From positions 58,067 through 122,066 of the forward strand of contig NZ_PDWM01000004.1 in NCBI RefSeq assembly GCF_010093225.1: DNA of 64,000 nt, given 5' to 3'. Origin of the DNA: Pseudoxanthomonas koreensis. GTDB lineage: Bacteria; Pseudomonadota; Gammaproteobacteria; Xanthomonadales; Xanthomonadaceae. The notes below the pieces were generated by a model. That model made no database searches. It worked only from the letters and a program-made list of their open reading frames with translations, and was not told the DNA's origin. The position numbers and the translations under genes were made by a program. This document shows, piece after piece, positions 43,601-55,600 of this stretch. How positions within the stretch are numbered: position 1 is the stretch's first letter; each line of letters begins with the position of its first letter.

Positions 43601-46600
43601 CAACTGGCCGATGCGGCCGCCATCAGGCAGGTGCAGATGGATGTCGCCGGCGGCGCTGTGTCCATCCAGCAGGCCGATCGACACGCGCAAAGGCTGCGCC
43701 TGGCTGCCGATGCCGGTACCGGCGTCGAGGTCGGCGGCGGCCAGCGCACCTCCCGCGATGTGGACCACGTCGTCGCCGTTGCCGGCGATGTGGCCACCGG
43801 CGGCGAGGCGGACGCCGGAACCGGCCGTGGTTCCCGCGACCTGCATTTGCCCAAGGTCCATGTCGCCGGTTGTGGCGACGTCGATCCGCTGCTGCGCGGC
43901 GATCACGCTGCCGCTGCCCATCGCCAGTGCGGCGGCATCGACCACCACCGTGCCGGCGTCGATCCGGCCCGCCGGGAGGATCCGCAGCACGCCGTCGGCG
44001 TCGACCGACAGGACGCCGTCGACTGTCGCATCGGTGAGCGTCGCATCGCCACCGGCCAGCAGTTCGGCATGCGCCGCGGCCAGGTCGACGACCTCCAGAT
44101 CGCCGGTCGTCGCCAGGCGCGCCAGGTCGGCCGCCCGCCCCTGCCCGGCCCAGGTATCGCCGTCGGCCGAGGTCCGCACCGATCCCCCGGTCGATTCCAG
44201 GTCCGCGGCATGCAGATCGCCGCTTTCGACGGCAAGGTCCAGGTCCGCGCCGGCCTGCAGCCGGCCGACCCCGAGGCTGCCTGGGCTGGAGGTCCAGATC
44301 CGGCCACCGGCCTGGCCATCGAGCAGGCCCGAGCCGGCGACGTGGACCTTCAACGGCCCACCCAGGCCGGTGCCCGAGCCCTGCTGGCCGATGTCGTCCC
44401 GCGCCAGAAACTCGACGCGCTGCCCGTCCACCGCCACGCCGTCGCCATGCGCCAGCAGGCTGCCGTCCCGCGCATCCAGCAGCACCCGCCCGTTGGCGAA
44501 CACACTGTCGAACACGAAGTCGCCACCGATCTCCCGCACCAGCACATGCTGGCCGGCCGTGGCCGACAGCAACCGGCCGCCGATCGACACTTCCAGCGGC
44601 GCCTCCGCCACGCTGTCGGTGCCGGGCGTGCCGATGCTGCCGCTGCCAGCGGCCAGCACCAGGTCGCCGCCGGCGGCCACCGCCGCACCATTACCCGGGT
44701 CGGCATCGACCAGGTTGCCGCTGGCGGCCAGGCGCGCATCGCCACCGGCGACCAGCTGGCCGACGCGCAGGTCGCCACTGGCCTGCACGTAGGCGTTGGT
44801 GCCGGCAGCTCCGTCCACGCGCCCGCTCGCTTCGATGAACAGCGGCGAGGTGCGCTTGACCCGGACGTAGGCGATGGCGCCGTTGCGGATGTCGTCGTCG
44901 TCCAGCGCCAGCAGCTGGTCGCGGGGGAGTACTTCGCCATCCGGACCGACCATCTGCACGTCGCCCGGGGTATTGGCCAGGGCCAGCGCCAGGGCTTCCT
45001 CGCTGTCCAGGTCGCCCGCCACCAGGCGCACGTACTCCAGGTCCAGGTCGCTGGCCAGGCGGCCGATGCCGGTATCGGCCAGCAATGTGATGTTGCGTCC
45101 GGACACCGTCGGGCTGGCCGCGCCGACCGTACCGCCCGAGGGCTCCAGCGCGTTGGCGTTGATCGCGTAGCGCAGCTGCTCGTCGGTCCACACCGAATTG
45201 CGCGACAGGTCGGCGTACTGCTGCGAACCGGCCTGCACCTGGTAGGCGAAGCCGGCGTCGTAGCCGGCGAACTCCGCCAGCGACTGCCAGCCACCGCCGT
45301 ACACACCATCGAAATAATCGACCAGTGCCTGGTAGCGGCCGGCGATGTAGGCGCCCACCTGCGCGTCGTCCAGCCCGGTGGTGCCAGCCGCAGCCTCGGC
45401 CAGGCCGCGGAACAGCGCGATCGCGCCGGCATCCGCCACGAAGGCACCGCCGGACACCGTACCCAGCCCGAGCAGGCGCCAGTACTCTTCATAGCGTGCC
45501 TTGACCTGGCCTTCGAACACGGCGACCGAATCGGCCACGCCGCTGCCGTCCAGCTGCAGGTTCTGCCGGATACGGCGGATCTGCTCCTCGGTCAACCCGT
45601 CGGTGGAAGTGCGCAGGGTCGCGTCGAGCAGCGCGCCGCTGGTCGACTCCAGGCGCACGTCGCCCGCCTCCGAATGCGCCCCGGCCAGCCAGAAATCACC
45701 GGACTGGTCGCTCAGCGCGATGTCGTTCAGCGCGTTGGCCGAGACCACGCCGCCGTCGATGCTGTTGTCGCTGCGGGTTATCTCGTGCGCGCGCAGCTGC
45801 AACGGATCGGCCAGGCTGCCGATGGCGCCGTAGCGGCTCTCCAGGTCGATGTCGCGGCCTTCGATGTCGGCGGCGTATCCGGCCAGGCCGCTGATGTTGC
45901 CGTTGGCGACCAGGCTCACGTCGCCGTAGCCGCCGGTCGCATCGCCGGACACGATGTTCACCGCCGCATCCGACCACACGTCCAGGGCCACGCCGGTCGC
46001 GCTGGCGCTGGCCACCAGCGAGCCGCCGGGCGTCAGCGTGGCCAGCATGTCGCCCAGGCCGCCGATGCCGATGCCGCCGGCGGCATCCATCTCCAGCCGC
46101 TGGGTGGTGATCATCGCCGTCTCGCCGGCACGGACGATGTCGCCCGGGCCGCCGGCGGCGGTCGCCGTGGTGGTCAGCTGGGTGAGACCACCCGGGTTCC
46201 AGATGCGCCCGCCCAGCAGCAGGTCACCGCGCGCGTCGACGTCGACCAGGCCGCTGTCGGCGCCGGAGAAGTCGATGGCGATGGCGTTGTCGGCCTTGAC
46301 GTTGGCATCCAGCCGCACGTAGCCGGCAAGCATGTACTGGTACTGCCACCAGGTCTCGTACTCGCCGTCGTCGCCACGGTCCGGGTTCCAGTTGCCACCA
46401 TTGGGCGGCGTCGGGAAACCGAAGTTGCATTTCCCGTCGTCACAGGCGCCGTAGCTGACCCCCTGCGTGGTCCAATCGGTGAATCCGCCGGTGACGGTCT
46501 GCGAAAACACCGGCCCACCCGCGGCCCCGCGGTAGAAGCCCGCGTTGCTCGTGGCCCACTGCTGGCCATCGTCGAGCACGTTGCCCCAGGCGTCCACCCA

Positions 46601-49600
46601 GTACCAGCCGCTGGCGCGGTAGTTGCGCTTGATGTAGGCGGTTTCGCTCCAGCGGTAGCGCATTCCGCTCGTCGGGTTGTAGACCGAAGCGTCGTCGATC
46701 CGGTACGCATTGGCATCGTCGTAGGCGGTGGCGCCGTTGCGGTTGTCGTAGGCCACGGCATCCTGGCCCTGCCTGCTGACGTACCAGGTGACGTAGGGCG
46801 ACGTGGGGCTGCCCTTCTCGCGGTCGACGACCTCGATCACGCCCACCGCGCCATTGCCGACGTTGATGTCCTGCAGCTGCACCTCGCGGTCGATCCCGCT
46901 GTCGATGCGGACCTGGCCGAAGCCGCTGCTGACCTTGATCTTTCCGTGTGGCGTGGTGCTCACGATGCGGCCGTCCAGGTAGACGTAGCCGCCACCGGAA
47001 GCATTGACGTTGTCGACGACGATCCGTTGCTCGCCGCTGTCGTACCAGGCCTTGATCAGTCGCGAATCGGCGCCGATGGTGGTGACGTACTGCGGCGGGA
47101 TTTCATAGCGGCCAGCCGGGCCAGCGTCCTTGCCGGCCAGCCAGGCCGACAGGCCGGTGTCGTCGAGCACCTTCAGCGACCAGTCGGTGCCCGCGCCGGC
47201 GTCGATCGTGCTGTTGACGTCGATGTAGCGCGCGCGGACGTAGATCTGCTGGCCGGTGAAGGAACTGCTTCCCGCGTTGTTTGCGACCGCGAGGTTGTCG
47301 TCGTAGCTGTTGATGACCTTGCTCAGCGTGCGCCCGGGCACCACCGGCATCGTGGTCTGGTAGAAGCCCGTGCCGCCGTAGGGGCCGTTTCCGCATCCGT
47401 TGTAGCTCGTATGCGGCGCACAGTAGCCGTAGACGACGATGCTGGAGCCGGCGTAGCGGTTGTCGGGGCCGCCACGGTACAGCAGGCTCTGCCCCCCGTA
47501 GACGACGCTGGTGATGTACGCCGCCGCATCATCGGGATTGGCCGGCCGCAGCATCAGGTTGCGCCAGTCCGACTGCGGGTTGCTGCCGCTGAACCAGTCG
47601 GCATTGATGTTGCTGAAGGTGACGATGCCGTTGGGCGCCTCGACGATCTGCTGTTGCGCGTACACGGTGCCGAACTGGCCCAGCGAGCCCTGGTCGTTGC
47701 GCAGGTGGACCAGGCCGCCGATGTTGCGGATGTCCTCCATGGCGAAGATCGCCGGGCCGTCGCTGCCCTGCCAGGCGTTGTGGATGAACACGCTGGGCGT
47801 GGCGTCGTCCGGCTCCTCGGTGATGGCCACGCCGCCGGCGCTGCCGGCCACGCCGGTGAAGCGCACGTTGCCTCCGGAGTAGTCCGGCACCTCGACCTCG
47901 TCCAGCAGCAGGTAGTAGTTGCTGTTGTTGACCACGCTGATGGTCGGCGCGCCCTGGGCGGTGGCCGAACCGCTGCCGGAGACGCTGTCGCCATGCAGGA
48001 ACACGTCGCCGCCGGCGGCGTACATCGGCCCCAGCTGCCAGGCGTTGACCGGGCCGGCCGCGACCGAGCCCTGCAGCGCGGTGAGCGCCTTGCAGCCGTC
48101 GCTGCCGGCATCGCTCTGGCACAGGTTGGCCAGGAAGTCGCGCGGGCGGAAGCCGGAAACCCGGCTCGCCTGGACCGGCAGGCCTTCGGCCTGCGAGTAG
48201 TTGCCCGACGCGTCGATGGTGATCGAAAGCCTGTTGTAGCGGCCGGCAAGCAGGTCGCCGTCGAGGACGACGTTGCCGCGGGTCGTGCTGTCGCTTTCGC
48301 TGTCGCGCTGGGTGACCGGGATGAAGCCGAGCTGGTAGCCGTGGCCGACGCCGCTGACGCCGAACGCCAGCGCGCCGGTGTAGGCGCCGGCGGTGACGTT
48401 GCTGGCGCTCAGGACCTGGCTGCCGGCGCCGATCACGGTGTCGGCGTAGCTCTCGATCGTGCCGTCGGCCGAGGCATCCGGGATCGCGATCAGGCCGCGG
48501 ACGTAGCCTTCGGCCACGCTGCCGACGGAGATCGCGGTGTCGTGCAGCCCGACCGCGTCGCGGCCGGCGGTGACGTAGGTGTTGCGCAGCGACTCCAGCA
48601 GCGCGCCGGTACCGACCGTGACCGACTGCGTGTTGTCGACATCCACGTCGCTGCTGGCCACGCCGACGGCCGCCAGGCCCCAGGTGTTGACCAGGGCCTG
48701 CGAATTGATCGTGGCGCGCGTGTAGGGGCCTAGGTTGATGTAGCCCAGGCTGTTGAGCCAGGCGTCCGTGCCGACGACCACCGTGTTGCTGAAATCGGCG
48801 CTCGCCGCGGCCTTGACCGCGGCCACGTCGATGGCGCCGCCGGTGCTCAGGCTGGCGTTGTCCTGGGTGTTGGCGAGGGTCGCCGCGACCACGCTGATGT
48901 TGCCCGGCATCGCCAGGCTCGCATCCAGGCCCGACACCAGGCTGGTCCGGTCGCCCACGTCCGCCCTCGCGGTGCCGCCGAGGCGGGTCTCGATGCTGGC
49001 CGCGCTGCCGCTGATCACGCCACCGGCGGCGCCGCGCACCGCGTCGTCGCCCGGATCCAGTGCGCTGCTGAAGCGGTTGGTCGCCTCCACATCGATGCCG
49101 TTGCCGCTGACCAGCGCGCTGTCGGAACCGATGCCGGCATGCACGTCCGCGTGCGCCCTGTTGGCGGCATGCGAACCGCTGCCGCCGACCACTGCCGCAT
49201 TGGTCGAATCCGACTGCGCCGCATAGCGCGCCTCGTGGTCGGCGGCAACCCGGATGTCGTCGGCCACCAGCTCCACCCCATCGCCAGTGGTCGCCTCCAC
49301 CGTGGCCCGGCTGTCGGTGTCCACGCTGGTCGCGTTGCCGGCGATCAGGCCGCCGCTGCCGGCCACGCCCCTGGCCGCGTTGTCGTCGACGCCGGTCGCG
49401 GTGACCGCGACGCGGCCGACCATCCCGTCCGGATCGCTGTGGCGGGCGCCATCGCCCAGGGAGGCACGGGTGGTGGTGTCGGAGACCGCGTCCACCACCA
49501 CTGCGCCAGCGGCGATGCCACCGACGGACACACCCAGGGCTTCGGCTTCCTGGCGGGTCAGGTTGGTCGCCTCGACGGTCACGTCGCCGTCGCCCAAGCG

Positions 49601-52600
49601 CAGGTCCGTGCCGGTCTGTGCGACCACGCGCGAGGTGGTGCCGGCCTTGGCGGTCGCGGCATTCGCGCTGAAGAACACGCCGCCGGTGCCCGCCGTCGAC
49701 TTGGCGCGCACGTTGCGGCCGCCGGCGGCATGGTCCAGCCGCGCCGAGACGCGCAGGCCACCGGCGCCGTCCAGCGCCACGTCGTCGCCCAGCTGCGCGG
49801 GGACCCGGTTGTCGCTGGCCGCCTCGACAATCACCGCACCCACCGCCGCATAGCCGGCCACGGCCGCGCCCAGGCCCTCGGCCGAGACGTCCGGTCGCAC
49901 GCTGGCCTGCACCGCCAGGCCGCTGGCGCCGGTGTTGACCGACGCGCCATTGCCGACGCTGGCGGTGACCGGGGTCTCGTCCTTGGCGGTGACGCCGACG
50001 CCGGTGCCGGCGGCCAGCAGGCCGCCGGCGGCGCCGAGTCCGTACACCGATACCCCGCCCGTGCCCGCGGCGTCGACCAGGACGCCATTGAAGCCGGATA
50101 CGTCGGCCGAGCCGGCCAGGGCCGCGGACACCTCGCTGTCGCGGCGCGCATCGGCCACCACGATGCCGACCGCCGCCGCGCCGGCAGCGGCGCCGATCGC
50201 GTCGACGTCGATGCTGCCGCTGTCCACCGCTTCGATCTTCAGGCTTCCGCCCGCGCCGTCGAGCTCGCCGGCCGCACTGGCCGCCACCTCCTGCTCCACC
50301 CGCGCGACGGCGACGGCCGCGCCGATGCCGACGATGCCCGCCCCGCCGGCATAGGCCTCCAGCCGGGCCGCCGCGCCGTTGCCGTCGCGGTTCTCGGCCC
50401 TCACCGTCACGTCGCCCGCTTCGATGCGTGATGTCTTGTCCGCCGCGGTCCGTTCGATCGCGGCGGTGGGGCTGCCGTACAGGCCTGTGAACGCGAAGGC
50501 GCCACCGACGCCAACGCCGCCCACGCCGGCGCCGCCGGCCAGGTTGCTCGTCGCCAGCACGTTCCCGGCGATCACCGACACGCTGTCGGCGGCGACGGTG
50601 CTGTCGCTGACCACGGCAATCACCCGGTCCTCGCGCCCGTCCATCGCACCGGTCAGGTCGTAGTCCGAATCGGATTCCAGCTTGTCCAGGCGGTTCTGGT
50701 CCAGGCTGCCGCCCACGATCGTGGCGTCGAACTTGTCGCCGCTGCCCAGCTCGGCCAGCTTGGAGAAGGTGGTGCCCAGTTCGCCGCCGCTGTCGCCGAT
50801 GCTGCCCACGCCCGACAACAGCAGGCCGGCGGCGCCGCCGATGCCGGTGCTGCTGCCCACGCCCGCGGTCAGGGTCAGCATTTCCACGTCGCGATCGGCA
50901 CCGGCGGTCACTGCCACGTCGCCGCCCGCGTCCACGTCGCTGTCGACCACCGCCGAACGGACCTTGCTGCCGAGCACCGATACGTTGGCGCCGGCGCCGA
51001 CGCCGTGGCCCTGGCCGATGGCCAGCGCGCCGGAATAGGCGCGCAACGCCAGGTCTTCCTGCGCATCCACGTCGACGTCGCCGCCGGCGTCCACGTCGGC
51101 GCGGACCAGCTGCGCCTCGGTGGTGTTGCCGATCACGTTGACCTGGGCCATGCCGGCGATCGCCAGCCCGCCGCCACCGGCGCCACTGACCGCGATCCCC
51201 TGGAATCCGGTGTCGGTATGCGCGCGCACCGCGACCCCGGCATCGGTGTCGACGCCGGTATCCACGCCGGCTTCGCCGAGGCTGGCGCGCGTGCTGGTCT
51301 CGCTGACGTTCACCAGGAAGGTACCGGCGATCGCCCCGGCACCGGCCGCCACCGCGCCGCCGACCAGGCTGGCGGCGTTGCGGTTGGCCGCGTCGATCGC
51401 CAGTGCGCCGGCGTCGAGGTCGCCGCCGCGCAGGTAGGCTTCGGTCGACGCCTGGAATACGTTGCCCACGCCGGTGCCCGCGCCACCGGCCAGGCCCGCG
51501 GCCAGGCCCGCAGCGACCGCCAGCGAGTTCTGCGACGCGTTGGCATGGACGTTGACGGCGCCTTCGGCCGACAGCGTCGCCCCGTCGATGCCCGCTTCGG
51601 TGGACGCATCGAACACGTGGGTGGCCAGCGCACCGGCACCGGAGAATCCGCCGCCGCCGGCGATGCCGGCGATGAACCTGGTGCCGACGCTGTGGCTGGA
51701 GGCGCGCACGTCGACCTGCTGGCCGGCACCCGCGGTGAATCCGCCGTGCTGGTTGATGCTGGCGTCCTCGATCAGTGCGCGGGTCTCCCCGCCCACCACG
51801 CTGACCCCGGCCATCGCCGCCACTGCGGCGCTGCCGATCGGATTGAACGACACCGCACCACTGGCGCCGATGCTGGTCACGTGCTGGCGGCTGGAGGCGT
51901 TCACCGCCAGGCCGGTCACCTCGAGGCGGGAGCCGGACAGGTCCGGCGCGACGTAGTCTTCGAGCGCCTGCACTTGGCTCACGTCGGCGGCGTCCGGATC
52001 GGCCAGGTCGCCAGCGTCCACCGCGAGCCGGTCGCCCGCTGCCTTGCCCAGCGCGCTGACCCGGGTGTCGGCGCCCTGCACCAGCGCCTCGGTGGTCCCG
52101 TCCATCACGTTGACCGTGGTACCCAGGCCGATGCCGGCGGTGCCGCCCACGCCGAGGCGGCCGGCGAACCCGTTGATGCCCTGCTCGCGCGCGGCGGTGA
52201 CGCCAACATTGTGCTCGGCGACCACGTCGGCGCCATCGGCGATCTTCGCCGTCACGCTGCCGTCGATCACGTTGACCGCCACCGAGGCGGCGCCACCCAC
52301 CGTGCCGCCGCCGCCGATGCCGGCTGCGATGGTGTTGATGTTGGCGTCGCCGATCGCGCCGTCGCCGTTGCTCTCCGCGCGCACCTCCACGTTGCGGCCG
52401 TGGTAGCGGCGGTTCTTGTCGCCGCCCAGCACTTCGGCCGAGACCTGGTTGCTGATCACGTTGACCGCGACCGCGGCGCCGACGCCGACGTTGCTGGCGA
52501 AACCCAGGCTGCCGGCCAATGAATTGACCTGGCTGGAATCGACTGCCGACACCAGCGTGTCGGTGGTGGTGGTGGTGTCCAGGCCGACGTCGACCAGGCG

Positions 52601-55600
52601 GGCGCCGGTAGTGGAGGTGATCACGTTGGTGGTGGCCGCGCCGGCGATGCCAACGTTGCCCGAGGCCGCGCCGGTGCCGGCCAGCGTGTTGATCGTCGCC
52701 CTGGAAACGGCCTCGACCACGACCTCGTCGGTCACCGCCAACACCGAATCGGACAGCTCGGCGGACGTTTCCCCACCGATCAGGTTGACGCTGAGCGCAC
52801 CGCCCACTGCGGCCGAACTGCCGCCGCTGACAGCGCCGGCCAGCGAATCGGCCTCGCCGGTGTTCTCCGCGCGCACGCTCAGGCTTCCGGCGCGCACCCC
52901 GCTGCCGGCGGCCATGCCCGACAGGCCCGAAGCGCGCGCGGCGATGGTGTTGTCGACGATGCTGTTGCTGCTGGCCCCGGCGACCGAGACGTTGCCCGAC
53001 ACGGTGCCGGCGACCGCCAGCGAGCGCGCGGTCCCGGTGCCGGTGGCCGCCACCTCGATGCCGCCATCGATGTCCAGGCGGGTGTCCGCCAGTTCGGCTT
53101 CGGTGCGGTCCTCGACCAGGGCGATGTTGATCGCCGCGCCGATCGCCGCGGTGTTGGACGCAGCGACCGAGCCGGACAGGGTGAAGATGTCCGAGCCGCT
53201 GGCGGCGCCGACCGACAGGCTGGACGCGTCCACCCGGCTGTCGCCGACCGATGCCAGGGTGTGGTTGCCGGTCTCGCTCCAGGCGAACGAGCCGGAGATG
53301 GCCACACTGTTGCCGGCGGTGCCGGCGATGGCCGCCGACACGATCTGCGCGTCGTTGGTCGCCGCGACATCGACCGCGCCACTGCTGGTGAGGCTGGCGT
53401 TGGTGGCTTCCACCCCGGTCTCGTTGCCGATGTCGTTGTAGGTCACCGCGGCGCCGACCGCCGCCTTGGAACCGATCGCCACGTTGCCGGCCCCGCTGCC
53501 GATGAAGCTGGCGTTGCGCGCGCTGGCGTCGATCGCGCCGGCGCTGATGTCCGTGTCCACGCCGTCGGCGCCGATCAGCACCCGGGTGTTGTTGCCGATC
53601 ATGTTCGCGGTGGCATTGCCCATGCCGGCGAACTTGCTGGTGGCCACGCCTCCGCCGATGCTGAAGCCGAGGATGGTGGTGCTGTCTGCGGCCGCCAGCC
53701 CGGCGGTCCCGCCGACGTCCAGGGTGGCGTCGGCCACCTCGACCACGTGAGAGTTGTTCACCTCGCTGCCGACGAAGGACAGGCCGACGTTGTTCTTGCC
53801 GGCCTGGAACAGCCCGGCCACGGCGATGATGGAACTGCCCGGGTCGTCGTAGTGGACGCCGTCGACGTCCAGCTGCAGCGCGTCGCCGCGGTAGTCCACG
53901 CCCTCGCCCGGGGTGGTGCCGACGGCATGCAGCCGGTCCTCGAACACCTGCACCGCCGACGTGCTGCTCGCCTGCGCCAGCAGGTCACCGTCCACGTCCA
54001 CCACGGCGCCGCCGCCGATCGAGGCGCGGGTGACGTTGTCGACGTTGTTGTAGATCACCGCGCCGGCCAGGCCGTTGCTGTCCGAGCCGCCGCCGCCCAT
54101 CGCCGCGCCGGCGACGATCCGCGCCGCGTCCAGCGCGCGCAGCTTGACTTCGTCGTAGCCGGAGACGCTGCCGCCATCGATGCCGGCTTCGGTATGGTCG
54201 GCGATCTCGGCGTGGGTGAACGCGCCGCCGATGCCGGCGCGACCGCCGAAATACAGGCTGCCGGCACCGACGTTGACGTAGGTGCGGCCGTAGGCGCTCA
54301 CGTCCAGGCCGTTGTCGCCGTCCAGGGTGCTGCCGGCCAGCCAGGCACGGGTGTCGTTGCTCGAGCGCCCGATCGAGAACGATCCGACCACCGAGGCGGC
54401 GGTGGACTGGTCGGTCGACTTGTTGACCGACACGCCCAGCGCCACGTTGGTCTGCTCGCCGCCGCTGAGCGCGTGCACGGCGACATCGTTGGCGTGCTGC
54501 AGGTCCGCTGCGGACAGGTACGCCTCGGTGTCGTTGTCGACCATGCTGTAGGACACCGCGCCGCCGATTGCCGCGCTGAACTTGCTGCTGTCGGCCTTGG
54601 CCAAGGTGATCGCCGCCGAGCCGCTGGCGCTGGCCAGCACGGTGTCGTTCACCGACTCCACGCCGACGCTGACACCGTCGGCCGGGGTGCGGCCGCCGAC
54701 CTGTGCGCCGTCCAGGTAGGCGCGGGTGCCCTGCTTGACCAGGTTCACGCTGGAACTGCCGGACACGCTGATGCCGAACTTGGGTTCGGCCGGCTTCTCA
54801 TCGCCACCTCCGGCACCCTGCTCGCCGCGGACCTTGTCGGCCACCTTGTCCAGCAGCGGCAGCTGGGCGAACTTGTCGGCCGCCGCGCCGCGCAGCGAAT
54901 CGACCTTGGACTGCGCCGAATCCTTCAGCTTCTTGACGAAGCCGGGCTTTGCATCGGCCGGCGGCGGGTTGGAGCTCTTGGCCACCGCGCCGGCCACCGC
55001 GACCGCGCCGGACATGCCCTTGCTCTCGGCCTGGACCGACAGGTCGTCTACGCGGATGGCACCGCTGCCGGCGGTGTCCCCGATCGCCACGGTGCCGTCG
55101 GCGGCATCGGGCGCATCGGTGGCATTGTCGCCCACGTACGCGCGGGTATCGGTATCCAGGTTGTGCACCGCCACGCCCAGCCCGACCGACAGGCTGTTGC
55201 TCATCGCCAGCGCGCCGGACACCGACCAGGTGAACAGGTCCTGCAGCGCGTCCACGTCCAGGCGTTGCGCCTCGATCGTGGCGTCGCGGCTGACCGAAGC
55301 CAGCGTGGTGCTGGACAGGTCCAGCAGGGCCATGGTGCCGTCCACGCCGATGCTGGACCCACCGCCGCCCATCAGCGCCAGCGAGACCACGTGGTCGCGG
55401 GTCTGCGCGTCCACAACCACGTCCGCGTCGGTGGTCACCTCCACGCCGGCGGCGATGCCGGCCACGGTGGTGGTGTCGTAGACCACGTTGTTGAAGCTGC
55501 CACCGATCGCGGCGCCGTCCTTGCCCGCGCCGACCCGTTCCAGTTTCAGCGCCAGGTCGCCGACCGAGTGCATCGAACGCGAATCGGTGAGCGCGGCCAC

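Noticed and set aside
40370..48733. A 2,787-codon open frame antisense to the adhesin gene
   Set aside because: Its translation is Ala/Arg/Gln/Val/His-rich with no motif, and it is the high-GC shadow of the adhesin codons. The adhesin strand has signal peptide, TPS domain and coupling to tpsB.
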